From: Streptomyces sp. 2131.1
GTDB taxonomy: Bacteria > Actinomycetota > Actinomycetes > Streptomycetales > Streptomycetaceae
Assembly (NCBI RefSeq): GCF_900105515.1
Contig: NZ_FNSY01000001.1
Coordinates: 1,798,001-1,862,000 of the forward strand
Direction of reading: 5' to 3'
DNA: 64,000 nucleotides
Under the pieces are notes generated by a model. The model worked only from the letters and a program-made list of their open reading frames with translations. It was not told the DNA's origin and made no database searches. How positions within the stretch are numbered: the first letter of the stretch is position 1; each line of letters begins with the position of its first letter. Of the stretch, positions 1 to 8,832 are shown in pieces. The position numbers and the translations under genes were made by a program.

Positions 1-1219
1 AGAGGGCCTGCTCGGCCTGCTTGTACGCGGCGGACACGGCGACCGGGCCGGCGGGCGCGGACATGCCCACGACGACATGGGTGTCCTGGGCGGCGGCCGG
101 TTCGCGCGGGGTCAGTTCGTCCTGCGCCTCGGCGTGCGCCGTGCAGGCGGCCACCGCCGCGCCGCCGTCGGCGGCCAGCACGAGGAGCCGTTCGCCCTCG
201 GGGACCATCAGCAGGGTCTCGCCGGACCGGTAGGCGGCGGTGTCCATGGCGTCGGCCAGCAGCGCGGTCGCCGAGGGGTCCGGGGCCTCGGCGATGAGCA
301 GCCGGAAGGGGGCGTCTAGCAGCCCGCCGTAGAGGTCTCCGGCGACGGCGCGGGCGTGGTCGGGCTGGCCGGCGAGGAGCATGCGCAGCACCGCGGCGCC
401 GAGGCGCTGTTCGGCGCCCTGGAGGGCGCGGGAGCGGGCGGTGGTGAGGGTGAGCAGGGCGACCGCGGAGTGCACCGCGTACCGCTCGGCGGTGCCGAGG
501 GCGGCTCCGGTGCCGACGGCCAGGGCGCCGCGGACCCGGCGGCCGGTGCCCAGGGACTGGAGTTCGACGCGGTCGTCGGTGTCTCCGACGACCATGCTCG
601 CCGGGGCCGGCCGGGCGCGCAGCCGCTCCACTTCCGGGGTGAGCCGGGCGGCGCGGCGGGCCGCCCAGTCGGGGGCGGCGGCCACCACGGCACCGGCGGC
701 GTCGTAGAGGGCGGCCCAGCCGTCGACGTGGGCGGCGAGTCGGGCGAGCAGGGCGTCGGGGCCGTCCCCGGCGAGCGCCGCGCTGGTGAGCTCGCGCTGC
801 GCCTCGAAGCCCGCGGTGACGGCCCGGTACTGGTCGGCCGCGATCTGCGAGGAGACGGCCTTGGTGATGGCGAGGAACGGGGTGCGGCGGGGCACTTCGA
901 GGAGCGGCAGGCCGGCTTCCTCGGCGGCGCCGATCAGCGGCCGGGGCACCTCGTCGTAGTTGACGCCGACGGCGAAGCCGAGCCCGGCGACCCCGGCGTC
1001 GGCGAGCCTGCGCACGTACCGCCCCATCGCCTCCGGGTTCTCCGCGTCCAGGTTGGTCGCGGTGACCAGCAGCAGTTCGCCGCCCTCCATGTAGGGGACG
1101 GGGTCGGTCAGCTCGCTGGCGTGCGCCCAGCGCACCGGGGTGTCGAGGCGGTCCGCCCCCGCGCGCACCGTGAGTTTGAGCGCCGAGTGCTGGACGAGCG
1201 AGGCGAGCGTGGGCGGCAT
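1..1219 (-). CDS. PucR-family transcriptional regulator (C-terminal part outside the window)
   Basis: 406 codons are visible from ATG at 1219 to the left edge; the C-terminus lies outside. The protein opens with the PucR N-terminal ligand-domain pattern (MPPTLASLVQ, then RWAHASEL near residue 35, then MEGGELLLVTA). The middle segment resembles the GGDEF-like/CdaR region of this family. The helix-turn-helix that normally ends PucR proteins would lie beyond base 1, so DNA binding cannot be confirmed here. PucR regulators usually control purine or amine catabolism; the nearby gabT and membrane ATPase could be targets, which is inference. A palindrome just upstream (1281-1297) is a candidate self-operator. 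No frameshift is seen in the visible part. Confidence 0.85.
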   Translation of the reverse strand, partial: MPPTLASLVQHSALKLTVRAGADRLDTPVRWAHASELTDPVPYMEGGELLLVTATNLDAENPEAMGRYVRRLADAGVAGLGFAVGVNYDEVPRPLIGAAEEAGLPLLEVPRRTPFLAITKAVSSQIAADQYRAVTAGFEAQRELTSAALAGDGPDALLARLAAHVDGWAALYDAAGAVVAAAPDWAARRAARLTPEVERLRARPAPASMVVGDTDDRVELQSLGTGRRVRGALAVGTGAALGTAERYAVHSAVALLTLTTARSRALQGAEQRLGAAVLRMLLAGQPDHARAVAGDLYGGLLDAPFRLLIAEAPDPSATALLADAMDTAAYRSGETLLMVPEGERLLVLAADGGAAVAACTAHAEAQDELTPREPAAAQDTHVVVGMSAPAGPVAVSAAYKQAEQAL

Positions 1220-1280
1220 GGAGGTGGGGGCCTTCGGGAGGGAGCGATTTCGCCGTCCCGTATGAACGGCTCACTTCGAT

Positions 1281-1297
1281 TCTGCCAGGGTGGCAGA
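1281..1297. promoter_or_regulatory. 17-bp palindrome upstream of the PucR gene (candidate operator)
   Basis: TCTGCCAGGGTGGCAGA has perfect 7-base arms around GGG. It lies 62 bases upstream of the PucR start, in the only gap between that gene and the ATPase gene. Autoregulation is inferred from position alone; the symmetry is what the sequence shows. Confidence 0.35.
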
Positions 1298-1348
1298 GTC
1301 TCTGTCACCGCCGCCACTCGTCCCGCTCCGGCCCGTTCCGCCCCGCCG

Positions 1349-3766
1349 TCAGCGGGCCAGCCGCACGAGCAGCGGGGGCATGTGCTCGCCGTCCACGGTG
1401 GACAGGGAGAGCACCGCGTGGCCCGGCGGGAGTTCGTAGGCGAGCGCGGAGGCCGACCACCGCTCCCGTTCGACCTGGCGCACGGTGACCGCGTCCGTGG
1501 TGACGGCCTTGCCGGTGGCCATCTTGCGCAGCGAGTGCAGGGCGCGGGTGAGCGGCTGGTCGGCGAAGACCCCGTGCTGGGCGACCTCGCGGACCTCCAC
1601 CCACTCCTTGCCCCAGGCTTCCGCGAAGCGCTTGCCGTCCCAGGTGGTGAGGCCGGGGAAGACCATGGCGCAGCCGAACGCGCCGAGCAGCGCCGCGTGC
1701 AGCCCCTCGGGCACGTCGTCCAGGGTGCGCAGGGCGAGGACCGCCCCGGCGTTGACGGACCGCAGCCGGCGGATGCCCCGGACGGTGTCGGCGCTGACCG
1801 TGTGGGTGGCGTCGTCGAGGACGAGGCAGACGAACAGCGAGCGGTCGGTGCGGGCGGCGGCGACGGCGTTGAACTGGGCGAGTACCAGCCGGGCGAGAAT
1901 GCGGGACGCCTCGGCGTGGACGCGTTCCGGCAGGTCGACGCGGACCCGCAGCGGGTGCCGGCCCAGGGCGCGCAGCGAGAACGGGCGGGCGTCCTCACCG
2001 GTGGCGAAGAAGCCGGCGAAGGCGGGCCGGTCGAGCGTGGCGACCCGGTCGGCCAGGACGGCGGCCGGGTCGGCGGCGGAGCCCGCCTGGCGGGCCCTGG
2101 CCTCCAGTTCACGCAGCATCGCCTGGTGTCCCCCGGCCTTCAGGGCCTCGCGCAGGGCGCCGAGCGCGGCGGCGGAGCCTTCGAGGAGTTCGCGGAGTTC
2201 GGGTACGGCGGGGAAGCGGCCGTGGACCGTGCGGAACGGGCCGAGCAGCTGGCCCAGCGCGGTCGCGGCGCGGCGGGTGTCCAGGGTGGGGATGTCCCCG
2301 GCCAGCCCCTCGGCGAGGGCCGCCGCGGCCTCGTCGGGGTCGGTGGTGCCGCCGTACAGGTCGAAGTCGTGCAGGGACGCGGGGTCGCCGATGCGAATGA
2401 CCACGTCGTAGGCGTCGTCCGGGCCGAGCGCGCCGCCCGCGCCGCCGACCGCGAGCACCGCGGCCTGTCCGGTGAGCGCGCGCAGGGCGAGGGCCTCGAC
2501 GACGGGCCGGACGATCCGTTCGGTCTTGCCGGATCCGGGCGGGCCGACGGCCAGCAGCGATGTGGCGAGCGAGGCGGGTTCCAGGGCCATGCCCGAGCCC
2601 CGGCGCGGGTAGGGGTTGCGCGCGTCGTCGGCGCACTCCCCGATCCGGACCTGGCCGGTGAGCGGGTCGTGGGTGGCGGTGCGTCCGGGCACGTCCCGGA
2701 AGCCGGAGGGGTGCAGGAAGGCGTCGGCGCCCTTGCGGAGCACGGTCTCGGTGAAGGAGGACAGCCGGTCGGGCCGGCCGCCGGCCGCGGTCCAGGCGTG
2801 GCGCACCCGTACGCAGTCCACGTCGTTCATCCGGCCCGCGTACACGGCGGCGGTCAGCGCCTCGGCGGCGTCGGTGGAGCCGGCGGCGCGCAGGTCGGGC
2901 CACTGGGCGCGCAGGGGGCCGGCCGTCGGGGCGGCGGAGGTCGCGGTGGGCTCGCGCGGGGCGGGCTCGCGGCGGAGGAAGGGGCCCAGCTCCGTCGACC
3001 AGTGGCCGGTGCGGGCGAAGGGCCAGGCGATCGCGGAGCCGATCAGGGCGTAGAGCACGAGCACGACGAGCAGCGCCGCGTACTTGTTGCCGCCGCCCTG
3101 CATCCAGCTGGTGGGGACCGCGGGGAGGACGAGGTCGGCGAGGGGGACCTTGCGGGTCCAGACGAGCCACAGGGTGAGCAGCGCGCCGCCCAGGGTGAGG
3201 ACGAGCCGGGCGCGGGCGAGGTTGGGGCCGGCGAAGTAGCGGAAGACCCCCGCCCAGCCGCCGACCCGGGCGGCCCAGAAGCCGAGGCCGAGGACGAGCA
3301 CCTGGTAGTAGAGGGTCGTGGAGTTGACGACGAGGGCGGGGGCGTCGTCCCTGAGCCCGCCGAAGGTCCACCACTCGGGGCCGGTGATGATCTCGATCGG
3401 CTTGCTGACGTAGGGGACGCTGCGCTCGGTGAGCAGCAGCCAGAGCAGGAGCCACAGGACGAGTGTGGCGGCGGGGCCCACGAGTGAGGGGCGCGCCGGG
3501 CGCTCGGCGGGCCGGGGCACGAACCCGTACCGCCAGACGCCGGGGCCGGCCTCGGGGCGGGGCGCGTTCAGCCAGTCGGCGGTGGGCGCGGCGGAGCCAT
3601 CGGCCGGGGTGGGCGCGGGGGGTGCCGGCACCGCCGGGGGCCGGGAGGGCGGCGGGACCGTGGGCGGGTAGGCGGGCGGGGCGGCGGGTACGGAGCCCGT
3701 GGGCCGGCCGTCGGGCGGCTGCGCACCCCGCGCACCCCGCGTGCCGTGCGTACCGTCGTTGTCCAT
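1349..3766 (-). CDS. Integral-membrane P-loop ATPase, coupling-protein (TraG/VirD4/FtsK)-like
   Basis: 805 aa from ATG 3766. Residues 1-65 are Pro/Ala/Gly-rich and likely disordered. Four hydrophobic segments follow between about residues 95 and 260. A soluble ATPase region then carries Walker A GPPGSGKT near residue 406 and a Walker B-like LVLDDATH near residue 645. Four membrane helices followed by one large P-loop domain is the layout of conjugation coupling proteins and related DNA pumps. No relaxase, T4SS gene or attachment site is nearby, so this looks like a chromosomal family member of unknown role, usually annotated only as ATP/GTP-binding protein. It sits between the PucR gene and divergent gabT. 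The fold is fairly sure; the function is not known. Confidence 0.75.
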   Translation of the reverse strand: MDNDGTHGTRGARGAQPPDGRPTGSVPAAPPAYPPTVPPPSRPPAVPAPPAPTPADGSAAPTADWLNAPRPEAGPGVWRYGFVPRPAERPARPSLVGPAATLVLWLLLWLLLTERSVPYVSKPIEIITGPEWWTFGGLRDDAPALVVNSTTLYYQVLVLGLGFWAARVGGWAGVFRYFAGPNLARARLVLTLGGALLTLWLVWTRKVPLADLVLPAVPTSWMQGGGNKYAALLVVLVLYALIGSAIAWPFARTGHWSTELGPFLRREPAPREPTATSAAPTAGPLRAQWPDLRAAGSTDAAEALTAAVYAGRMNDVDCVRVRHAWTAAGGRPDRLSSFTETVLRKGADAFLHPSGFRDVPGRTATHDPLTGQVRIGECADDARNPYPRRGSGMALEPASLATSLLAVGPPGSGKTERIVRPVVEALALRALTGQAAVLAVGGAGGALGPDDAYDVVIRIGDPASLHDFDLYGGTTDPDEAAAALAEGLAGDIPTLDTRRAATALGQLLGPFRTVHGRFPAVPELRELLEGSAAALGALREALKAGGHQAMLRELEARARQAGSAADPAAVLADRVATLDRPAFAGFFATGEDARPFSLRALGRHPLRVRVDLPERVHAEASRILARLVLAQFNAVAAARTDRSLFVCLVLDDATHTVSADTVRGIRRLRSVNAGAVLALRTLDDVPEGLHAALLGAFGCAMVFPGLTTWDGKRFAEAWGKEWVEVREVAQHGVFADQPLTRALHSLRKMATGKAVTTDAVTVRQVERERWSASALAYELPPGHAVLSLSTVDGEHMPPLLVRLAR

Positions 3767-3896
3767 GAACCGTTGCCCCCTTGACCAGCCAGGTCCGTCA
3801 CTGCACCGGCCAATCTAGTGCGCGCACACGGTGAGTTCAGCAACGCGCCCGGATAGTGACCGCCGGGAAAGCGCCCCGTACCCCCGCGCCGCCTTC

Positions 3897-3911
3897 TGTC
3901 CGCCGCGGACA
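3897..3911. promoter_or_regulatory. 15-bp palindrome in the ATPase/gabT divergent region
   Basis: TGTCCGCCGCGGACA has perfect 7-base arms around a central C. It lies about 100 bases upstream of gabT and 130 bases upstream of the divergent ATPase gene. Its position suits a regulator of gabT, possibly the PucR two genes away, but no binding data support this. Confidence 0.3.
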
Positions 3912-4014
3912 ACGACACGTACACGACCACTACCGATCGGAGCATGCCCCGCCCCGGGTCCCGCGCCTAGCCTGCACAACGAAGAAGCGTCCGAAACACC
4001 CCCAGGAGCCCCGC

Positions 4015-5355
4015 ATGACCGAAATCCCGCAGGAGCGCCGACTCGTCACCGCCATTCCCGGTCCGAAGTCGGTGGAGCTGCAAGACCGCCGGCTCGCGGC
4101 GGTCGCCGCCGGTGTGGGCTCCACGCTGCCCGTGTTCACCGCGCGGGCGGGCGGCGGGATCATCGAGGACGTGGACGGCAACCGTCTGATCGACTTCGGT
4201 TCCGGCATCGCCGTGACGTCGGTCGGCGCCTCCGCCGAGGCCGTCGTGCGCCGGGCCTCCGCGCAGCTCGCGGACTTCACCCACACCTGTTTCATGGTCA
4301 CGCCGTACGAGGGTTACGTGGAGGTCTGCGAGCGGCTCGCGGAGCTGACGCCGGGTGACCACGCGAAGAAGTCGGCGCTGTTCAACTCGGGCGCCGAGGC
4401 CGTCGAGAACGCGGTGAAGATCGCCCGCGCGTACACGAAGCGGACCGCGGTCGTCGTCTTCGACCACGGCTACCACGGCCGGACGAACCTCACGATGGCG
4501 CTGACCGCCAAGAACATGCCGTACAAGCACGGCTTCGGCCCGTTCGCCCCCGAGGTGTACCGGGTACCGGTGGCGTACGGCTACCGCTGGCCGACCGGCG
4601 CCGAGAACGCGGGCGCCGAGGCGTCCGCCCAGGCCATCGACCAGATCACCAAGCAGATCGGCGCGGAGAACGTCGCCGCGATCATCATCGAGCCGGTGCT
4701 GGGCGAGGGCGGCTTCATCGAGCCGGCCAAGGGCTTCCTGCCGGCCATCGAGCGGTTCGCCAAGGACAACGGCATCGTCTTCGTGGCCGACGAGATCCAG
4801 TCGGGCTTCTGCCGGACCGGCCAGTGGTTCGCGTGCGAGGACGAGGGCATCGTCCCGGACCTGATCACCACGGCCAAGGGCATCGCGGGCGGCCTGCCGC
4901 TGTCCGCCGTGACCGGCCGCGCCGAGATCATGGACGCGGCGCACGCGGGCGGCCTCGGCGGTACGTACGGCGGCAACCCGGTCGCCTGCGCCGGCGCCCT
5001 CGGGGCCATCGAGACGATGCGCGAGCTGGACCTGAACAAGAAGGCGAAGCGCATCGAGGAGGTCATGAAGGGCCGCCTCGAAGGGATGCGGGCCGAGCTG
5101 CCGAACGGCGGCATCATCGGTGACATCCGGGGCCGCGGCGCGATGATCGCGATCGAGCTGGTGAAGCCGGGCACGAAGGAGCCGCACCCGGAGGCGGCCA
5201 CGCGGCTCGCGAAGGCCTGCCACGCCGAGGGCGTCCTCGTCCTGACCTGCGGTACGTACGGCAACGTGCTGCGCTTCCTGCCGCCGCTGGTGATCGGCGA
5301 GGACCTGCTGAACGAGGGCCTGGACGTCCTGGAGGGCGCCTTCGCCGGGATCTGA
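4015..5355 (+). CDS. gabT: 4-aminobutyrate aminotransferase
   Basis: 446 aa. Class-III PLP aminotransferase that moves the amino group of GABA to 2-oxoglutarate, giving succinate semialdehyde. Visible landmarks are FNSGAEAVENAVKIAR, DHGYHGRT, VADEIQSG with the PLP-contacting Asp, and TTAKGIAGGLPLSAV with the Schiff-base Lys. The ATG at 4015 is preferred over the longer frame from 3856 because CCAGGAG lies just before it and the family N-terminus begins there. It is monocistronic. A gamma-aminobutyraldehyde dehydrogenase 11 kb away would supply GABA, so putrescine degradation is the likely pathway. Low uncertainty on family and reaction. Confidence 0.95.
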   Translation: MTEIPQERRLVTAIPGPKSVELQDRRLAAVAAGVGSTLPVFTARAGGGIIEDVDGNRLIDFGSGIAVTSVGASAEAVVRRASAQLADFTHTCFMVTPYEGYVEVCERLAELTPGDHAKKSALFNSGAEAVENAVKIARAYTKRTAVVVFDHGYHGRTNLTMALTAKNMPYKHGFGPFAPEVYRVPVAYGYRWPTGAENAGAEASAQAIDQITKQIGAENVAAIIIEPVLGEGGFIEPAKGFLPAIERFAKDNGIVFVADEIQSGFCRTGQWFACEDEGIVPDLITTAKGIAGGLPLSAVTGRAEIMDAAHAGGLGGTYGGNPVACAGALGAIETMRELDLNKKAKRIEEVMKGRLEGMRAELPNGGIIGDIRGRGAMIAIELVKPGTKEPHPEAATRLAKACHAEGVLVLTCGTYGNVLRFLPPLVIGEDLLNEGLDVLEGAFAGI

Positions 5356-5456
5356 TCCCGGAATTCGTGCGCGCCTGTGAAGAAAAGGTGGGGGGGCGAT
5401 GGCGGGATACCGTACCCGCTATCGGTCCCCCTTCGCCTGACGTACGGTTTCCGCAG

Positions 5457-6281
5457 ATGAGAGAAACACCCCGCCCGCAGGGGACTGCGGGCGAATCCGG
5501 GTCGGAGCTTCCCCGGCACCGTCCCGGCCGTGCCTTCGCGCACACCACTGGGGCACCACGCTCCGGAACTCCTCACCGATCGGATGGCCGCTCGTCCCAC
5601 ACCCCCCGGGACGCGCGGCAAACCGGTCCACTCGTCCGCTCCGGAACAACCCCCCCAGTTCCGGGGCGGACGGCTTTTTTCTTCTCCCTTGTGTCCGGCC
5701 TGTCGGCCCTCTTCGCGCTGACCAGCTGGCAGATCGCCGCCGACGGCCCCCTGCGCGGCCTCGACGAGCGCGCCGGCCGGGCACTCGTCGGTCACGGCCC
5801 GCGCCGGCTCACCGAATTCCTCGCCGATCTCGGCAACATGCAGGTCGCCCTCCCGGTGCTGGCCTGCGCGATCGGCTGGTCGCTGCTGCGCGGCCGACGC
5901 CGGGCGCCGCTGGGTGCTGCCATCGCCATGGCGGCGGTGCCGCTGCTGGTCGTACCGCTGAAGCACTGGATCGCCCGGCCGGGGCCGCTGACGGAGGCCA
6001 CCGGCTACTACCCGTCGGGCCATGCCGCGACGGCGGCGGTGGCGTACGGGGCTTCGGCGCTGCTGCTCGCCGGGCGCGGGCGGCGTATGTGGATGATGCC
6101 CGTCGCCGCCGTCCTGCTGACAGCGGCGACGGGCATCGGTCTGGTGCTCCGCGGCTATCACTGGCCGCTGGATGTGCTGGGCAGCTGGTTCCTGTGCGGA
6201 CTGCTGCTCCTGCTGCCCTACGGGTTCGGCCGGATCAGCCGAAGTAGGCGTCGAAGTTCTTCGAGAACTCCCAGTTGTTGA
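5457..6281 (+). CDS. PAP2-family membrane phosphatase
   Basis: 274 aa from ATG 5457. A polar, probably disordered region of about 75 residues precedes several transmembrane helices. Phosphatase motifs are KHWIARP, then PSGHAAT, then RGYHWPLDVLG, which fit the acid-phosphatase/PAP2 pattern (Lys/Arg-Pro, PSGH, His with Asp four later). The Arg of the third motif sits three residues before the His instead of the more usual wider spacing. The substrate is probably undecaprenyl pyrophosphate or a phosphatidate-type lipid, with the active site facing outward; this is family knowledge. The last 47 bases overlap the 3' end of the convergent chitinase gene. The start is less certain than the frame. 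Confidence 0.85.
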   Translation: MRETPRPQGTAGESGSELPRHRPGRAFAHTTGAPRSGTPHRSDGRSSHTPRDARQTGPLVRSGTTPPVPGRTAFFFSLVSGLSALFALTSWQIAADGPLRGLDERAGRALVGHGPRRLTEFLADLGNMQVALPVLACAIGWSLLRGRRRAPLGAAIAMAAVPLLVVPLKHWIARPGPLTEATGYYPSGHAATAAVAYGASALLLAGRGRRMWMMPVAAVLLTAATGIGLVLRGYHWPLDVLGSWFLCGLLLLLPYGFGRISRSRRRSSSRTPSC

Positions 6282-8058
6282 AGCGGTCCCAGTTGATGGA
6301 CCAGGTCATCAGGCCGCGCAGGCCCGACCATGTGCCGTGGGTGGCGTAGGAGCCGCAGTCGGTCTTCTTGGTGAGGCAGTTCAGCGCCTTGGTGACCTCG
6401 GCGGGCGAGGTGTGCCCGTTGCCGGCCTGGGTGGAGGCCGGCAGGCCGATCGCGACCTGGTCGGGGCGCAGCCCGGGGAAGACCTTCGTCTGGTCACCGG
6501 CGACGGGGAAACCGGCCAGCAGCATGTCGGTCATGGCGATGTGGAAGTCGGCGCCGCCCATGGAGTGGTACTGGTTGTCGAGGCCCATGATGGAGCCCGA
6601 GTTGTAGTCCTGGACGTGCAGCAGGGTGAGGTCGTCGCGCAGCGCGTGGATCACCGGCAGATAGGCCCCGGCGCGCGGGTCCTGGCCGCCCCACGGCCCC
6701 GAGCCGTAGTACTGGTAGCCGAGCTGTACGAAGAAGGTCTCGGGCGCCATGGTGAGGACGAACTTGGCGCCGTACTTGGCCTTGAGGGTCTTCACCGCCG
6801 AGATCAGGTTGACGACCACCGGTGTGGTGGGGTTCCGGAAGTCGGTGTCCCCGGTGTTCAGCGAGAGCGAGTGGCCCTCGAAGTCGATGTCCAGGCCGTC
6901 GAGGCCGTAATCGTCGATGATCTTGCTCACCGAGGAGACGAACATGTCGCGGGCGGCGGTGGTGTTGAGCTGCACCTGGCCGTTCTGACCGCCGATGGAG
7001 ATCAGCACCTTCTTGCCGGCCGCCTGCTTGGCCTTGATGGCCGCCTTGAACTCGGCCTCCGACTCGACATTGGGGCACTCGGTGACCGGGCAGAGCTTGA
7101 AGCGGATGTCGCCCGAGGTGACGGAGGTCGGCTCGCCGAAGGCCAGGTCGATGACGTCCCAGGAGTCGGGCACGTCCGCCATGCGGGTGTAGCCGGAGCC
7201 GTTGGCGAAGCTCGAGTGCAGATAGCCGACGAGCGCGTGGGCCGGGAGCTGGGTACCGGTGCCGCCGTCGCTGCCCTTGCCGGTGGTCGCGGAGACCGCT
7301 GCCGACTTGGCGGACTCGCCCGCCTCGTTGACGGCGCTGACCTGGAAGCTGTACGCGGTGGAGGCGCTGAGGCCGGTCACGGTCGCCGAGGTCCCGGTGA
7401 CGCTCTGGACCTTGGTGCCGCCCCGGTAGACGTTGTAGCCGGTGGCCCCGGAGGAGCCCGTCCAGGACAGGGCGACCGAGGACGAGGTGACCGTGCCGGT
7501 CTTGAGAGCCGTGGGAGCCGCGGGGAGCACTACCGGGTCGCCGCCGGGGCCGAACAGGCTGACGTCGTCGGCGTAGTAGGCCGGGGTGCCGTACCAGCCG
7601 TGCGTGTAGATCTTGACCGAGGTGGTGGAGGCCCCGGTCGTGAACGTGGTCGTGAGCTTCTGCCAGCCGGGCGCGGACTGCGTCCAGGTGGAGACGTCGG
7701 TCGTCCCGGTGCCCTCGGCACCCAGGTAGACGTAACTGCCCTGCACCCAGGCGCTCAGCGTGTACGTGGAGCCGGGCTTCACCTTCACGGACTGCGAGCA
7801 CTTGGCGTTGTCGCTGCCGGCCGGCGTCGCCTTCAGCGCCGATGTCCCGCCGTGTACGGGGGTGCTGACGGCCGCTCCGCTGCCGCCGGAGCAGTTCCAG
7901 CCGGTCAGCCCGGCCTCGAAGGTGCCGTTGCTCGCCACCTCGGCGTCGGCCGCGGCGGCGGTGGGCGCGGTGGCGGCGAGGCCGCCGGCGGCGAGCAGGG
8001 CTGCCGAGAAGGCGGCGAGAAGTGCGGTCTTGCGGGCAGGGGGTCCCGTGCGTTCCAC
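6235..8058 (-). CDS. Secreted GH18 chitinase with carbohydrate-binding and FnIII domains
   Basis: 607 aa from GTG 8058, chosen because ACGGAGG sits five bases upstream; a longer ATG frame reaches 8115 but overlaps the leader. The order is: a signal peptide (Arg/Lys start, Leu/Ala core, Ala-rich cleavage zone near residue 38), a beta-rich carbohydrate-binding module (NGTFEAGLTGWNCSGG to about residue 165), a fibronectin type III domain (about 170-250), and a GH18 barrel with the catalytic DGLDIDFE, where the last Glu is the acid. It hydrolyses chitin outside the cell, releasing N-acetylglucosamine oligomers. The CBM-FnIII-GH18 plan is typical of streptomycete chitinases. A DasR-like site lies in its promoter. 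Confidence 0.95.
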   Translation of the reverse strand: MERTGPPARKTALLAAFSAALLAAGGLAATAPTAAAADAEVASNGTFEAGLTGWNCSGGSGAAVSTPVHGGTSALKATPAGSDNAKCSQSVKVKPGSTYTLSAWVQGSYVYLGAEGTGTTDVSTWTQSAPGWQKLTTTFTTGASTTSVKIYTHGWYGTPAYYADDVSLFGPGGDPVVLPAAPTALKTGTVTSSSVALSWTGSSGATGYNVYRGGTKVQSVTGTSATVTGLSASTAYSFQVSAVNEAGESAKSAAVSATTGKGSDGGTGTQLPAHALVGYLHSSFANGSGYTRMADVPDSWDVIDLAFGEPTSVTSGDIRFKLCPVTECPNVESEAEFKAAIKAKQAAGKKVLISIGGQNGQVQLNTTAARDMFVSSVSKIIDDYGLDGLDIDFEGHSLSLNTGDTDFRNPTTPVVVNLISAVKTLKAKYGAKFVLTMAPETFFVQLGYQYYGSGPWGGQDPRAGAYLPVIHALRDDLTLLHVQDYNSGSIMGLDNQYHSMGGADFHIAMTDMLLAGFPVAGDQTKVFPGLRPDQVAIGLPASTQAGNGHTSPAEVTKALNCLTKKTDCGSYATHGTWSGLRGLMTWSINWDRFNNWEFSKNFDAYFG

Positions 8059-8115
8059 AACGGCCTCCGTACAGGGGGGAATTGATACGGCGAGGGGAAT
8101 TGATGCGGCGCGCAC

Positions 8116-8144
8116 AACATGGTCCAGACCAATCAGGTTGTCAA
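8116..8144 (-). promoter_or_regulatory. Chitinase promoter with a DasR-type (dre) operator in the spacer
   Basis: On the minus strand TTGACA (8144-8139) and CATGTT (8121-8116) are 17 bases apart. The spacer contains TGGTCTGGACCA (8131-8120), which matches the TGGTCTAGACCA core of the DasR responsive element at 11 of 12 positions. DasR is the GntR-type repressor that senses glucosamine-6-phosphate and controls chitinase genes in Streptomyces; such pseudo-palindromes over chitinase promoters are known. The -10 is weak. Binding is inferred from sequence and context. Confidence 0.7.
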
Positions 8145-8215
8145 GACCTCTGGCAGCGATGGCTGTCCGGGACGGTCGCCCGGCGGGCGGTGGCCGCTCC
8201 GGTACGCGGGCCCGT

Positions 8216-8674
8216 TCACACCCCCCGTTCCCCGGCCGGGCCCGCCGCCGCCTCGTGCATGGCGAGCTCCAGAAGCGTGGCGTCGGTGAGGGTGCCCGAG
8301 CCGTCGGGCGGGACGAGCCAGCGCACCCTTCCGGCCGGGCGGGCCGGGTGCGGCACGACGATCCAGGTGCCGCGCCCGGCGCCCCGGATGCCCGTGCCGA
8401 CCCACCGGGCGACGGTGCCCGGTGGCACGAAGAAGCCCATCCTGGCCTCGCCGAAGTCCGCGAGGACCGGCCCCGGCCGGTCGATGAGCCGGGTGAGCAC
8501 GTCGAGCGTCGGATAGCCCAGCTCCCCGGGCAGGATCAGTACGTCCCAGCGCCTGCCGGCGGGCAGGAGCGCGATCCCCCGCGGATCGCGCTCCCAGTCC
8601 CGCCGGCAGGCGGCCGGATCGGGCGCCGCCGATGCCAGCCACTCGACCGCTGCCCTGGCCTCCGAGCCGTTCAT
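8216..8674 (-). CDS. Small prim-pol-like domain protein
   Basis: 152 aa from ATG 8674, preferred over ATG 8770 because GGAGG lies six bases upstream. It resembles the N-terminal bifunctional primase/polymerase domain only; there is no helicase part. It aligns by eye with the 219-aa protein at 58448-59107: GRRWDVL against GRGFDVL, FFVPPG against FFVAPG, and VRWLVPP against VRWLRPP. The order of blocks is the same, so the two are paralogues. The metal-binding acidic motif of active archaeo-eukaryotic primases is not obvious. It is transcribed away from the chitinase promoter region. Function unknown; enzymatic activity should not be assumed. Confidence 0.7.
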   Translation of the reverse strand: MNGSEARAAVEWLASAAPDPAACRRDWERDPRGIALLPAGRRWDVLILPGELGYPTLDVLTRLIDRPGPVLADFGEARMGFFVPPGTVARWVGTGIRGAGRGTWIVVPHPARPAGRVRWLVPPDGSGTLTDATLLELAMHEAAAGPAGERGV

Positions 8675-8832
8675 GGCCCGCCTCCGTCGTCCGTGTCGCG
8701 CCGGCCGGGCGGCGGGCGCGTTCAGGAGGGAGAGCGGGTCGGGGCCGGACCATGACGCGGGTTCGGCCACCCATTGGCAGTGATCTGGCTCACGTGGACC
8801 CGTTGTCAGTGGCGGGTGGCAGACTCCACCGC

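Noticed and set aside
356..3487. Long plus-strand open frame opposite the PucR and ATPase genes
   Set aside because: High GC keeps antisense frames open. The translation is Gly/Arg/Ala-rich without motifs, and the minus-strand genes show clear domains.
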